A DNA stretch of 64,000 nt from Novosphingobium arvoryzae (GCF_014652615.1 NZ_BMZD01000005.1:62001-126000), one strand, 5' to 3'; shown: positions 49,855-59,048, numbered from the stretch's first letter. The notes: generated by a model from the sequence alone, not told the origin. A program made the numbers and translations.

Positions 49855-51032
49855 GCGGATGGGGCTTCCGGTTCGATGCGAATTTCGCGGCGCTCATGCG
49901 CGGAGCGGGACAGGGCGAGGCAGGCCTTGACGGTGTCGATCCCCCAGCTTCCGGCCTGCGGCGGCAGCGGCCCACCCCGGCACGCCTCGGCAAAGGCGGC
50001 AATCGCGCCGTATTGCGCGGCGGGCGGCGGCGGGAGCGGGGTGAACCGCGCGCCATCATCGGCATAAGTCCAGACGCCGTCCGGCATCAGGCGCAGGTCC
50101 GCGCGCTCGCAGCTGATCAGCACCAGCCCGAACTGTTCATTGGCGACGGGGGCGGGGGGCAGGGCTGGGCTTGCCCCGCCATAGGCGCGGGCCAGCTTGG
50201 CGGCGATTTCCTCTCCGGGGGAGAGCGCGGCGATCCGGCGGCGGGCAGTCGCGTGGGCGGCGGGGTCTTTCGGTTGGCCGAATTCGCCCGTGCCGCCTTG
50301 CAGTGCGTCGCTGTCGAACCGGGCATAGCCGCTGTAGGTCAGCGTCGCGGCGCAGCCATTGGCGAAGTCTAGCAGGGCGGCATAGGCGCCTTCGCTGGGG
50401 CGGGCGGCGTCCCAGTCCCCGGTCACGGCGCGGACGCTGCGCAAGGGGCTGCCCGCCAGCAGGCGCGCGATGTCGATCTGGTGCGCGGCTTGACTCAGCA
50501 CCACGCCCCCGCCTTGCGCGGAGTCAAGTTCTTCCGGGCGGCGCGGGCGGAACAGGAAATCGGTGTAGTTGAGCGCGGTGATCAGGCGCGGCGCGCCCAC
50601 CGCGCCGCTGGCAATCAGCGCGGCCGCATGGCGCACCGGCGCATCGAAGCTGTGGCTGGGGCCGGTGACCAGCACCGTTCCGGCCTGCTGCGCGGCGCCG
50701 GCCATCGCGCGGCAATCGTCGAGGCTGAGCGCCATCGGCTTTTCCACCAGCACGTGCTTGCCCGCGCGTGCGGCGGCCACGGCCTGCTCCGCATGGAACT
50801 GGTGCGGCGCGGCGATATAGACCGCGTCGATGGCGGGATCGGCCAGCAGCTCGGCCCAGTCGGCATAGGCGCGCGCACCGAACTCTGCGGCAAAGCGTTC
50901 GCGCGCTACGGGCCGGGGATCGGCTGCGGCGACCAGCCGGATTGCGGGGTATGCGATCAGCGCGGGCAGCGCCAGCATGAGGCCCCGGCCCAGCCCGATC
51001 ACCCCCAGATTGATGGTTCCGCCTGTCGCCAT
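49851..51032 (-). CDS. Gfo/Idh/MocA-family oxidoreductase
   Basis: 393 residues. NLGVIGLGRGLMLALPAL gives the Rossmann NAD(P) site, AVYIAAPHQFHAEQAVAAARAGKHVLVEKPMA the EKP motif with the catalytic Lys, and GGGVVLSQAAHQIDIARLL the His helix. This family includes sugar dehydrogenases, C-glycoside 3-oxidising enzymes and the cis-dihydrodiol dehydrogenase of phthalate breakdown (Pht4). The last fits because it is coupled with the Pht5-like gene and divergent from a Pht3-like oxygenase. ATG 51032 is taken as start; ATG 51065 and GTG-like upstream starts lack ribosome sites. A sugar role cannot be excluded. Confidence 0.84.
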   Translation of the reverse strand: MATGGTINLGVIGLGRGLMLALPALIAYPAIRLVAAADPRPVARERFAAEFGARAYADWAELLADPAIDAVYIAAPHQFHAEQAVAAARAGKHVLVEKPMALSLDDCRAMAGAAQQAGTVLVTGPSHSFDAPVRHAAALIASGAVGAPRLITALNYTDFLFRPRRPEELDSAQGGGVVLSQAAHQIDIARLLAGSPLRSVRAVTGDWDAARPSEGAYAALLDFANGCAATLTYSGYARFDSDALQGGTGEFGQPKDPAAHATARRRIAALSPGEEIAAKLARAYGGASPALPPAPVANEQFGLVLISCERADLRLMPDGVWTYADDGARFTPLPPPPAAQYGAIAAFAEACRGGPLPPQAGSWGIDTVKACLALSRSAHERREIRIEPEAPSA

Positions 51033-51081
51033 GCCCGCTTTGCGTCCCCCCGGTCGCCCCGACATAGGGCTTGCCCAGCAC

Positions 51082-51103
51082 AATACTTAGAATTAGAAGT
51101 ATT
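51082..51103. promoter_or_regulatory. AATACTT-N8-AAGTATT palindrome between divergent genes
   Basis: A perfect 7-bp inverted repeat with an 8-bp spacer (AGAATTAG) lies between the Gfo/Idh/MocA and Rieske genes and could control both. The centre, CTTAG-AATT-AGAAG, is related to the MarR palindromes only in its left half. The regulator might be the MarR gene at 53831; this is a guess. Confidence 0.5.
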
Positions 51104-51161
51104 TTCAACCGAGCATTGCATGGCCCCCATTCGGGCCGGATCGAAGGAGCCGCACGGAGGC

Positions 51162-52448
51162 ATGACACCGCAGCAGAACGATACGCTGTGCCGGGTCGAA
51201 CGCGCCGCGCCAATGGGCGCGCTGATGCGGCGCTATTGGCTACCTGCCTGCCTGAGCGAGGACGTGGCCGAGCCGGACGGCCCGCCGCGCCGGGCGCGGC
51301 TGCTGGGCGTCAACCTGGTGGTGTTCCGCGATACGGCGGGGCGGGTTGGCGTGCTGGATGAGCTGTGCCCGCACCGCCGCGCCTCGCTCGTCTATGGCCG
51401 CAACGAGGACTGCGGGCTGCGCTGCCTGTACCATGGCTGGAAGTTCGACGTGACCGGCGCGGCCACCGAAATGCCCAGCGAACCAGCGGGCACCGCGCTG
51501 ACCGAAAAGATCGCCGCGCGGGCCTATCCCGTTGTCGAAAGTGGCGGGTTCGTGTGGGTCTGGCTGGGCGATCCGGACGCGGTTACGCCGTTCGATCCGC
51601 CGATCTGGGCCAAGGCCGCGCCGGGCAACGTGGCCGTGGTCAAGGTCCACGCCGACTGCAACTGGGCGCAAGTGCTGGAAGGCTCGATTGACTCCGCCCA
51701 CAGTTCCAGCCTGCATTCCACCAACATGCCCACTGCCGACAGTGTCGCCAGTTCCACCGCGACCGACACGGCCTGGCTGCGCCCCTCGGCGGACAAATCG
51801 CCCCGGCTGGACGTGCAGCGGCTGGACCTGGGCTTTCGCTATGCCGCGATCCGCACGCCGATCCACGACCCGGACCTGCGCGATTACATCCGCGTCACGG
51901 TGTTTCAGGCACCCTTTACCGTCCACATCCCGCCGACCGACCAGTACCGGCTCAGCCAGATGCTGGTGCCGATCGATGACGAGAACACAATGTTCTACTG
52001 GATCGCCTGGCACACCGACCCGGCCAAGGGCATCGCGCAGGATGACTGGCGGCGGTTCTGCGGCGCGGAAGTGGGCAAGGACGTGGAGGCGGTGACCTAT
52101 CGCAAGGTCCGCAATGCCGCGAACGGATACCTGCAGGACCGCGCCGCGATGCGCGCCGGGGACTTCACCGGGATTTACGGCATCCCCACGCAGGACATGG
52201 CGATGTGGGAATCGATGGGCCGGATCGCCGACCGCAGCGAGGACCGGCTGGGGTCGAGCGACAAGGCCATCGTTACCTTCCGCACGATGATGCTGCGCGC
52301 GGCCGAAGCCGCCGGGGCGGGCGCAACGGTACTGGCCGATCCGGCGGGGCTGTCCGCGCGGGCCGAACTGACCTCGTTCGAGGGGATGGTCGACAAGTCC
52401 GCCGAGGGCGTCTGGGTGCGGATCGACCGGACGATGGGGCAAAACTGA
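51162..52448 (+). CDS. Phthalate 4,5-dioxygenase-like Rieske oxygenase, alpha subunit
   Basis: 428 residues. It starts MTPQQNDTLCRVERAAPMGALMRR, much as in phthalate 4,5-dioxygenase (Pht3). The Rieske ligands are C69 and H71 (CPHRRASLVYGRNE), C88 and H91 (CLYHGWKF). The catalytic iron site is EGSIDSAHSSSLH (D177 bridge, H180, H185). ATG 51162 fits the family start, but GGAGG is only one base away, so the GAAGGAG 12 bp upstream may serve; ATG 51120 is an alternative. This class makes cis-dihydrodiols or removes methyl groups. No matching reductase (Pht2) is encoded in the window. It is divergent from the dehydrogenase-decarboxylase pair. Confidence 0.88.
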   Translation: MTPQQNDTLCRVERAAPMGALMRRYWLPACLSEDVAEPDGPPRRARLLGVNLVVFRDTAGRVGVLDELCPHRRASLVYGRNEDCGLRCLYHGWKFDVTGAATEMPSEPAGTALTEKIAARAYPVVESGGFVWVWLGDPDAVTPFDPPIWAKAAPGNVAVVKVHADCNWAQVLEGSIDSAHSSSLHSTNMPTADSVASSTATDTAWLRPSADKSPRLDVQRLDLGFRYAAIRTPIHDPDLRDYIRVTVFQAPFTVHIPPTDQYRLSQMLVPIDDENTMFYWIAWHTDPAKGIAQDDWRRFCGAEVGKDVEAVTYRKVRNAANGYLQDRAAMRAGDFTGIYGIPTQDMAMWESMGRIADRSEDRLGSSDKAIVTFRTMMLRAAEAAGAGATVLADPAGLSARAELTSFEGMVDKSAEGVWVRIDRTMGQN

Positions 52449-52493
52449 TCAATATCGGCAGGCGCACAGAGCGCCGCTCCGGGGAGAACGAGT

Positions 52494-53813
52494 GTGGCGG
52501 TAATGGCAGGACTGGACGCGGCGGGTCCGCAGGCACAGCCGGGCGGCGGCGTGGCGGTGCGCGGGCGCTGGATCGGGGTGATCCTGCTGACGCTGGCCTA
52601 TATCATGAACTTCCTCGACCGGCAGATCCTGGCCGTGCTGATCGAGCCGATCAAGGCGGAGATGCAGCTGTCCGACACGCAGGTCGGGCTGCTGACGGGC
52701 ACGCTGTTTGCCGTGTTCTACAGCTGCGTCACCCTGCCGATCGCGATGCTGGCAGACCGCTGGAACCGCATCCGGATCGTCGCGGCGGCCTGTTTCCTGT
52801 GGAGCTTCTTTACCCTGCTGACCGGGTTTGCCGCATCCTTCGCGCTGCTCGCGGTGGCGCGGATCGGGGTGGCGCTGGGCGAGGCGGGCGGGGTCGCCCC
52901 GTCGCTCTCGATCATGAGCGACTATTTTCCGCCCGCGCGCCGGGTGCTGGCGGTGGCGCTGTTCACCTGCGCCACGCCGATGGGGCTGATGCTGGGCGTG
53001 GTCGGCGGCGGGCTGATCGCCTCGGCCTATGACTGGCGGGTGGCGTTCTATGTCGCGGGCGGGATCGGGCTGGTGCTGGCCCCGCTGCTCTACTGGCTAG
53101 GGCCGGAACCGCCGCGCGGCAATTACGAAGTGCGCCCGCGCGGGGATGCGATGCCGTTCCTCGCGGTGGCCAAGCTGTTCATCGCCTCGCCCACGCTGCG
53201 CTGGATGGCGCTGGCCAGCGGGCTGTTCGCGATTTCGGCCAATGCGCTGGTCACGTGGATGCCCGCGCTGCTGATGCGCGGATACGGCGCCAGCCCGCAG
53301 CAGGTGGCGCTCTATTACGGCCCTGTGGTGGGCGTGGCGCTGATGGTCGGGCTGTTCGCCAGTGGCGGGATCATCGCGCGGTTCGTGGGCAAATCGGCAC
53401 GCGCCTATGCCACCGTCCCGGCGGTGGCCACGCTGATCTGCGCGCCGCTGACCGGCCTCGCGCTGATGTCGGACAGCTGGCAGATGGTGCTGGTGTGGAG
53501 CGCGATCCCCATCGCGCTGCTCAACTTCCCGGTCCCGCCTGCGCTGACCGTGGTGCAGAACCTGGCCCCGCCTGAAGCGCGCAGCACGGCCTCCGCGATG
53601 CTGATGCTGGTGCTGAACCTGATCGGGATCGGGCTGGGGCCGCTGCTGGTCGGCGCGATGAGCGACCTGTTCGCCGCCGGGCAGGGCAAGGACAGTCTGC
53701 GCCTGGCCATGATCGCGACGATGGTGCCAGTGATGGTGCTGACCGCGCTGGCGCTGTGGATGGCGGGCCGGACGATCGAGGCGGAGCACGCCGCGGCGGA
53801 GCAGAACCCATGA
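52494..53813 (+). CDS. MFS transporter, Spinster-like
   Basis: 439 residues, 12 membrane segments. GVILLTLAYIMNFLDRQILAVLIEPIKAEMQLSDTQ in helix 1 and LADRWNRIRIV as motif A, with GEAGGVAPSLSIMSDYFPP, place it in the Spinster-like/SPNS MFS group that bacteria use for aromatic and other organic acids. GTG 52494 has GGGGAG 7 bp upstream; ATG 52503 is the alternative. It is 45 bp after the Rieske gene and probably in its operon, importing the substrate of the phthalate-like pathway. The MarR gene after it is convergent. Confidence 0.86.
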   Translation: MAVMAGLDAAGPQAQPGGGVAVRGRWIGVILLTLAYIMNFLDRQILAVLIEPIKAEMQLSDTQVGLLTGTLFAVFYSCVTLPIAMLADRWNRIRIVAAACFLWSFFTLLTGFAASFALLAVARIGVALGEAGGVAPSLSIMSDYFPPARRVLAVALFTCATPMGLMLGVVGGGLIASAYDWRVAFYVAGGIGLVLAPLLYWLGPEPPRGNYEVRPRGDAMPFLAVAKLFIASPTLRWMALASGLFAISANALVTWMPALLMRGYGASPQQVALYYGPVVGVALMVGLFASGGIIARFVGKSARAYATVPAVATLICAPLTGLALMSDSWQMVLVWSAIPIALLNFPVPPALTVVQNLAPPEARSTASAMLMLVLNLIGIGLGPLLVGAMSDLFAAGQGKDSLRLAMIATMVPVMVLTALALWMAGRTIEAEHAAAEQNP

Positions 53814-53830
53814 TCCTGCCCGCCACCGGA

Positions 53831-54289
53831 TCAACCGGGATTGCGGTTCGCGCTCTCGCTTTCGAAGTCCACTTCATCGCCCCAGTCGGTGCTGAACGCG
53901 GCCAGCAGGTTGGCGACCTGGGTCTTGCCGATCCGCTCGGCCAGCCGCTCGGTCATGGCGGTAACGGCGGCTTGCGCGTGCCGGCGCATCGGTTCGCCCA
54001 TTTCGGTCAGCACCACGATCTTGGAGCGCTTGTCGGTCGGGTCGGCGCGGAATTCGACCATTCCCAGCTTCTGCATCTGCAGCAGCGTGACGTGCACCGC
54101 CTGCCGGCTGATTCCCAGATTGCGGGCCACGTCCGCAGGGCGGGTGGTGCCGGTGGTGAGATTGATCATCACCATCGATTGGGAATGGGTCAGCGTCGGC
54201 AGGTTGCGGGCGCGCAAGTAGCTCTGCAAGCCGGAGTCGAACCAGTAGAAACCCTGGAGCAGGGAAACGATCAGATATGGCGAGCGCAT
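53831..54289 (-). CDS. MarR-family transcriptional regulator (second)
   Basis: 152 residues. The wHTH region (about 35-105) has LPTLTHSQSMVMINLTTGTTRPADVARNLGISRQAVHVTLLQMQKLGMVEFRADPTDKRSKIVVLTEMGEPM; in parts, TRPADVARNLGISRQAVH is the recognition helix and DPTDKRSKIVVLT the wing. ATG 54289 gives the usual MarR length; frames run further upstream without family similarity. It is convergent with the MFS gene and divergent from the HMG-CoA-lyase-like gene. It might regulate the lyase/CoA-transferase unit and the Rieske unit. No clear palindrome is seen right before the lyase gene. Confidence 0.83.
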   Translation of the reverse strand: MRSPYLIVSLLQGFYWFDSGLQSYLRARNLPTLTHSQSMVMINLTTGTTRPADVARNLGISRQAVHVTLLQMQKLGMVEFRADPTDKRSKIVVLTEMGEPMRRHAQAAVTAMTERLAERIGKTQVANLLAAFSTDWGDEVDFESESANRNPG

Positions 54290-54458
54290 GAAACGAACCG
54301 GAACCCTGCGATGAAGGCAAGAAATGGTGCGGGCGGCAGGATCGCGCCTGCCCCCGCGCTGGCGCCAAGGCATAGCCGGTGATAGCGCGCCGTCAAATCT
54401 TATCCGGGGGCGCCGCGCCCGCTGACAGACCCGGCCGGACCGGGATGGAACAAGACCG

Positions 54459-55373
54459 ATGCCGATGATTGAAATGGTCGAAGTCGCCCCGCGCGATGGT
54501 TTGCAGAATGAAAAGACGCAGATCGCGACGGCGGACAAGCTGGCGCTGATCGAGCGCGCGATTGCCGCCGGGGTGCGGCGGATGGAAGTGACCAGCTTCG
54601 TCAACCCGCGCGCCGTGCCGCAAATGGCCGATGCCGAAGCGGTCTGCGCCGGCCTGCCGGAGCGCGCCGACGTGACCTATATCGGGCTGGTGATGAACGC
54701 GCGCGGCGCGGCCCGCGCGCTGGCGACCGGGCGGATCGACCAGCTGGGCGCGGTGTCGGTCGCCACGGATACCTTTGCGATGGCCAACCAGGGCCAGACC
54801 AGCGATGGTTCGGTTGCTGCCGCGCAGGAGATCATCGCGATGGCGCGGGCGGCGGGCAAGACCGGGCAGGTCACCATCGCCGCTTCGTTCGGCTGCCCGT
54901 TCGCGGGTGAAGTGGCCGAGGACCGGGTGGTGGCGATGGCGGCCGAACTGGCGAAAGCCGATCCGGTCGAGATCGGGCTGGCCGATACCATCGGCGTCGG
55001 CAATCCGGCGCACGTGACCTCGCTGGTGGGCAAGGTTCGCGCGGCGGTGCCGGGCGTGCCGGTGCGGGTCCATTTCCACAACACGCGCGGCACCGGCCTC
55101 GCCAATGTCTGGGCGGCGGTGCAGGCGGGCGCGGTGACGGTCGATGCCGCGATTGGCGGACTGGGCGGCTGCCCCTTCGCACCCGGCGCGGCGGGCAATG
55201 TCTCGACCGAGGACGTGGTTTACATGCTGGAGCGCGCGGGCATCGGCACAGGTCTCGATCTGGCGGCGCTGATCGCGGCCAACCACTGGCTGGGCGGGGT
55301 CATGGACCGGACCTTGCCCGGCATGGTGGCCAAGGCGCCGCCGTTCCCCAAGCAGGATGGAGCAAACCAGTGA
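54459..55373 (+). CDS. HMG-CoA-lyase-like enzyme
   Basis: 304 residues (302 from ATG 54465). VEVAPRDGLQNEK at the start, GIGLADTIGVGNPAHV, VHFHNTRGTGLAN and the family signature GGLGGCPFAPGAAGNVSTED (catalytic Cys) are all present. HMG-CoA lyase splits 3-hydroxy-3-methylglutaryl-CoA into acetoacetate and acetyl-CoA; relatives split other branched 3-hydroxyacyl-CoAs such as citramalyl-CoA. GTG of the next gene overlaps its stop (GTGA), a CoA-transferase. The pair suggests activation of a branched hydroxy acid followed by cleavage. With LeuCD-type genes nearby this could be a dicarboxylate route. Confidence 0.86.
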   Translation: MPMIEMVEVAPRDGLQNEKTQIATADKLALIERAIAAGVRRMEVTSFVNPRAVPQMADAEAVCAGLPERADVTYIGLVMNARGAARALATGRIDQLGAVSVATDTFAMANQGQTSDGSVAAAQEIIAMARAAGKTGQVTIAASFGCPFAGEVAEDRVVAMAAELAKADPVEIGLADTIGVGNPAHVTSLVGKVRAAVPGVPVRVHFHNTRGTGLANVWAAVQAGAVTVDAAIGGLGGCPFAPGAAGNVSTEDVVYMLERAGIGTGLDLAALIAANHWLGGVMDRTLPGMVAKAPPFPKQDGANQ

Positions 55374-56590
55374 GTGACGCGGCGCAGCAGCGGAGGGACC
55401 AAGTGAATCGCGGGGCATTGCAGGACATCCGGGTCGTCGAACTGGGCCAGCTGATCGCGGGGCCGTTCTGCGGCCAGTTGCTGGGCGACATGGGCGCGGA
55501 TGTGATCAAGGTCGAACCGCCGGTCACCGGCGATCCGATGCGCGAATGGGGGCAGGGCGCGGAAAAGGTCCAGTGGGAAGTGATCGCGCGCAACAAGCGC
55601 TCGGTCAGCGCCAACTTGCGCGTGCCAGAGGGGCAGGCGCTGGTGCGGCGGCTGATCGCGACGGCGGACGTGCTGGTGGAAAACTTCAAGCCCGGCACGC
55701 TGGAAAAGTGGGGGCTGGGGCCGGATGTGCTGCTGGCCGAATTCCCGCACCTGATCATCGCGCGGATGTCGGGCTATGGCCAGACCGGGCCGTACTCCGA
55801 CCGCGCCGGGTTCGGCGGGATTGGCGAGGCGATGGGCGGCTGGCGCTACATCGTGGGCGAGCCGGACCGCCCGCCCAGCCGGATGGGCGTGTCGATCGGC
55901 GATACCCTGACCGCGACGTATGGCTGCATGGGTGTGCTGGCCGCGCTGCACGTGCGGGCGCGCACCGGGCAGGGGCAGGTGATCGATGCCGCGCTCTATG
56001 AAAGCGTGCTGCAGGTGATGGAAGGGCTGGTCCCCGAATATGACCGGATGGGCCTGATCCGCGAACGTTCCGGATCGATCCTGAAAGGCATCGCGCCGTC
56101 CAATGTCTATACCTGCAAGGACGGCGAATTCATGATCGGGGCCAACAAGGATTCGCTGTGGAAGCGCCTGGCGGCGGCGATGGACCGCCCCGAACTGGGC
56201 GACGATCCGCGCTATGCGACGCATCTGGCGCGCGGCGAGAACCAGGACGAACTGGACGCGCTGATCGATGCCTGGACCCGCACGCTGACGATGGATCAGG
56301 TTGACGCGCTGATGACCGCGCATTCGATCCCCGCCGGCCGGGTCTACCGCGCGCCCGACATGCTGGCAGACCCGCACTTCCAGGCGCGCGAGGCGATCAT
56401 CGAGGTGGAGACGGAACGGTTTGGCCCGCTGAAGATGCAGTCCAGCTTCCCGCGCTTCTCGGCGACGCCCGGCACTGTGCGCCGCCCCGCGCCAGCGGTG
56501 GTCGGCCAGCACAACGCCGAAGTCTATGGCGAATTGCTGGGGCTGGACGCGGCCGAACTGGCGGAACTGGCGGCGCAGGGCGTGATCTGA
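55370..56590 (+). CDS. Class III CoA-transferase (CaiB/BaiF)
   Basis: 406 residues. RVVELGQLIAGPFCGQLLGDMGADVIKVEPP is the standard opening, NKRSVSANLRVPEGQALV and VENFKPGTLEKWGL follow, and MGVSIGDTLTATYG has the catalytic Asp. The enzyme moves CoA between carboxylates, with succinyl-CoA or a similar donor. It starts at GTG 55370, overlapping the lyase stop, with GGATGGAG upstream; GTG 55403 is a shorter alternative. As a couple with the lyase it likely makes the acyl-CoA that the lyase cleaves. The acid is not known. Confidence 0.87.
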   Translation: MSDAAQQRRDQVNRGALQDIRVVELGQLIAGPFCGQLLGDMGADVIKVEPPVTGDPMREWGQGAEKVQWEVIARNKRSVSANLRVPEGQALVRRLIATADVLVENFKPGTLEKWGLGPDVLLAEFPHLIIARMSGYGQTGPYSDRAGFGGIGEAMGGWRYIVGEPDRPPSRMGVSIGDTLTATYGCMGVLAALHVRARTGQGQVIDAALYESVLQVMEGLVPEYDRMGLIRERSGSILKGIAPSNVYTCKDGEFMIGANKDSLWKRLAAAMDRPELGDDPRYATHLARGENQDELDALIDAWTRTLTMDQVDALMTAHSIPAGRVYRAPDMLADPHFQAREAIIEVETERFGPLKMQSSFPRFSATPGTVRRPAPAVVGQHNAEVYGELLGLDAAELAELAAQGVI

Positions 56591-56639
56591 CCGGGGCGGC
56601 TGGATTTGCCGCGCGCTTCGGTGCAAGGCTGCGCGCCGG

Positions 56640-57806
56640 ATGACCAGCGGCCCGCATTTTCCCCACTTGCGCCAGAACCTGCGCCATTTCTGGCCCGCCG
56701 CGCTGGGTGCCGCCCCGGTGCTGGCGGCGATCGTGGCGTGCCTGCTGTCGGGGATGGAGCCCCGCAATCTGGACGCGATCACGCTGGCGCAGACGCGCGC
56801 GGCGGCGGACCTTGCCGAATTGCCGGGCCGTGCCGGGGACGCCCCGCTGCTGAACCGCGCGCCGCTGTTGCCGATGGACGAGGCGCGCGCGCGCAATGCC
56901 GCCGTGCCGTTCTATGCCGGACGGATCGAACCGGCGGCGCGGTTCCGCTTCACGGGCAGCCCGGTTGACCTGTCGCGCGCGGTCGAATGCCTTGCGCTTG
57001 CCGCCATGGCCGAGGCTGGCCCCAGCGATCCGGGCCAGCGCGCGGTGATCCAGGTCGTGCTCAACCGGGTGCGCCATCCCGCCTTCGCCAAGACGGTCTG
57101 CGGAGTGGTGTTCGAAGGGGCGGAGCGGCGGACCGGCTGCCAGTTCACCTTCACCTGCGATGGTTCGCTGGAGCGGCGCTATAGCGACCCCGCGTGGATC
57201 GCGGCGCGGGCGCGGGCGGTGGAGGCGCTGAACGGCGCGGTCTATGCCCCGGTCGGCAATGCCACGCATTACCACACCGACTGGGTGTTTCCGTGGTGGA
57301 GCCCGAAGCTGGTCAAGCTGGCCCGCGTCGAAACCCACCTGTTCCTGCGCTGGCCGGGCTATTGGGGCAGCAAGGCGGCGGGCAACCTGCCCTATCGCGG
57401 GGGAGAGCCGGACATTCGCCCGCTGCTCGCCGGCCCCGATCCGCTGGCGACTGACGCCGCGCTGCCCCCGCCGGACCTGCCTGCCGATACCCCGGCGGTG
57501 ACTGGCGGGCAGGTGCAGATGCGCGATGCATCTGGCCGCGCCAATTTCGTGGTGATCGACGCCGCCTCCAGCGCCGAGGATGCCGCTGCCATCGCCCGCA
57601 AGCTGTGCAAGCCCGACGCGACCTGCCGGGTGTTGGGCTGGGGCACGCGGGCTGACGTCCCCGTCGCGTTTCCACTGCCGCCGTCCGCGCGCGCCAGTCT
57701 GCAATTCAGCTTTACCCGCGATCCATCGGGCCGCGAGATCGCGCTCTATGATTGCGAGCGGTTCCCCGGCCTGCCGCGCGAAAGCTGCATCCCCAAGGCG
57801 CGCTGA
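56640..57806 (+). CDS. SleB-type cell-wall hydrolase (Hydrolase_2)
   Basis: 388 residues. One N-terminal hydrophobic helix (about 20-42, FWPAALGAAPVLAAIVACLLS) anchors or exports it. The catalytic domain (105-240) begins CLALAAMAEAGPSDPGQRAVIQVVLNRVRHP and has GCQFTFTCDG and THYHTDWVFPWWSPKLVKL, the SleB/CwlJ pattern with the catalytic Glu in MAEAG. It would cut peptidoglycan glycan strands as a lytic enzyme. The C-terminal part (300-388) is of unknown type. It shows no link to the catabolic genes and looks like ordinary chromosomal background. It is convergent with the dehydrogenase gene, 3 bp apart. Confidence 0.84.
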   Translation: MTSGPHFPHLRQNLRHFWPAALGAAPVLAAIVACLLSGMEPRNLDAITLAQTRAAADLAELPGRAGDAPLLNRAPLLPMDEARARNAAVPFYAGRIEPAARFRFTGSPVDLSRAVECLALAAMAEAGPSDPGQRAVIQVVLNRVRHPAFAKTVCGVVFEGAERRTGCQFTFTCDGSLERRYSDPAWIAARARAVEALNGAVYAPVGNATHYHTDWVFPWWSPKLVKLARVETHLFLRWPGYWGSKAAGNLPYRGGEPDIRPLLAGPDPLATDAALPPPDLPADTPAVTGGQVQMRDASGRANFVVIDAASSAEDAAAIARKLCKPDATCRVLGWGTRADVPVAFPLPPSARASLQFSFTRDPSGREIALYDCERFPGLPRESCIPKAR

Positions 57807-57809
57807 GGC

Positions 57810-59048
57810 CTACCCCGCGTCGCGGGCCAGCTTGTCGCAGACGGGCAACCCGTGGCGCTTCAGGCCCGCGACCACCTTGTCCAGCCCCTGATGCGCGGCC
57901 CAGTACATCGGGCCGCCGGTCCACGCGGGCCAGCCATAGCCGTTGAGCCAAACCAGATCGATGTCCGACGCGCGCTGGGCGATCCCTTCGTCGAGGATCA
58001 GCATCCCTTCGTTGATCATCGGATAGATCAGCCGTTCAAAGATTTCCTCCCGCGTGACTTCGCGCTGGGGGACGCCCTGACGCGCGGCGAAATCGGCGAT
58101 GATCGCCTGCACTTCGGCCGAAGGGGTGCGCTGGCGGTTCTCGTCATAGTCGTAGAAGCCCTTGCCGGTCTTCTGCCCCCAGCGCCCGGCGGCACAGAGC
58201 GCCTCGCGCACGGTGGTGACTTTCGACGGATCGCGGTGCCAGCCGATGTCGAGGCCGGCCAGATCGCCCATCTGGAACGGCCCCATCGGAAAGCCGAAGT
58301 CCAGCAGCACCTGATCGATGTCGAAATAGGCGGCGCCTTCCATGATCAGGGCGTTGGCCTGTTCCTGCCGCTTGGCCAGCATCCGATTGCCGATGAAGCC
58401 GTGGCACACGCCCGAGACGACGGGCACCTTGCGGATCTTGCCGGCCAGCTGCATCACGGTGGCCAGCTGGCTCGCGCCGGTCTTGGCCCCGCGCACCACT
58501 TCCAGCAGCTTCATGATGTTGGCGGGCGAGAAGAAGTGCATCCCCAGCACCGCTTCGGGCCGCTTGGTGACGCTGGCGATTTCATCGACGTCGAGATAGC
58601 TGGTGTTGCTGGCCAGAATCGCGCCGGGCTTCACAATGGCGTCGAGGCGGGAGAAGACGTCCTTCTTCACGTCCATCGATTCATAGACGGCCTCGATCAC
58701 CAGATCGCAGTCCGCCAGCGCGCTGAAATCGAGCGCCGGGGTCAGCCGCGCCATCGCCGCTTCAGCGTCCGCCGCCTCGATCCGCCCGCGCTTGACGCTG
58801 GCGGCATAGTTCTTGCCCATCACGTCCACGCCCCGGTCCAGCGCGGCCTGTTCACGCTCGACAATGGTGACGGGGATGCCTGCGGTCAGGAAGTTCATTG
58901 TGATCCCGCCGCCCATCGTGCCCGCGCCGATCACGCCGACTTTGGCGATGGGGATCAGCGGGGTGTCGGCGGGCAGGTCATCGATCACCGCGCACTGGCT
59001 CAGGGCGGCGTCGATGTGCTCCTTGGCACCGGGCAGGGGTTCGGACAT
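57810..59048 (-). CDS. 3-Hydroxyacyl-CoA dehydrogenase without hydratase domain
   Basis: 412 residues. [21 protein letters not shown] is the NAD site at about 35. [36 protein letters not shown] and [17 protein letters not shown] (catalytic His) are followed by the C-terminal domains with GFIGNRM and [35 protein letters not shown]. This is the dehydrogenase half of the FadB type; the enoyl-CoA hydratase half is absent, and only about 30 residues precede the Rossmann fold. It oxidises 3-hydroxyacyl-CoA with NAD+. AGGAG precedes its ATG 59048. It lies after an acyl-CoA ligase, separated by a long palindrome. Confidence 0.87.
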   Translation of the reverse strand: MSEPLPGAKEHIDAALSQCAVIDDLPADTPLIPIAKVGVIGAGTMGGGITMNFLTAGIPVTIVEREQAALDRGVDVMGKNYAASVKRGRIEAADAEAAMARLTPALDFSALADCDLVIEAVYESMDVKKDVFSRLDAIVKPGAILASNTSYLDVDEIASVTKRPEAVLGMHFFSPANIMKLLEVVRGAKTGASQLATVMQLAGKIRKVPVVSGVCHGFIGNRMLAKRQEQANALIMEGAAYFDIDQVLLDFGFPMGPFQMGDLAGLDIGWHRDPSKVTTVREALCAAGRWGQKTGKGFYDYDENRQRTPSAEVQAIIADFAARQGVPQREVTREEIFERLIYPMINEGMLILDEGIAQRASDIDLVWLNGYGWPAWTGGPMYWAAHQGLDKVVAGLKRHGLPVCDKLARDAG

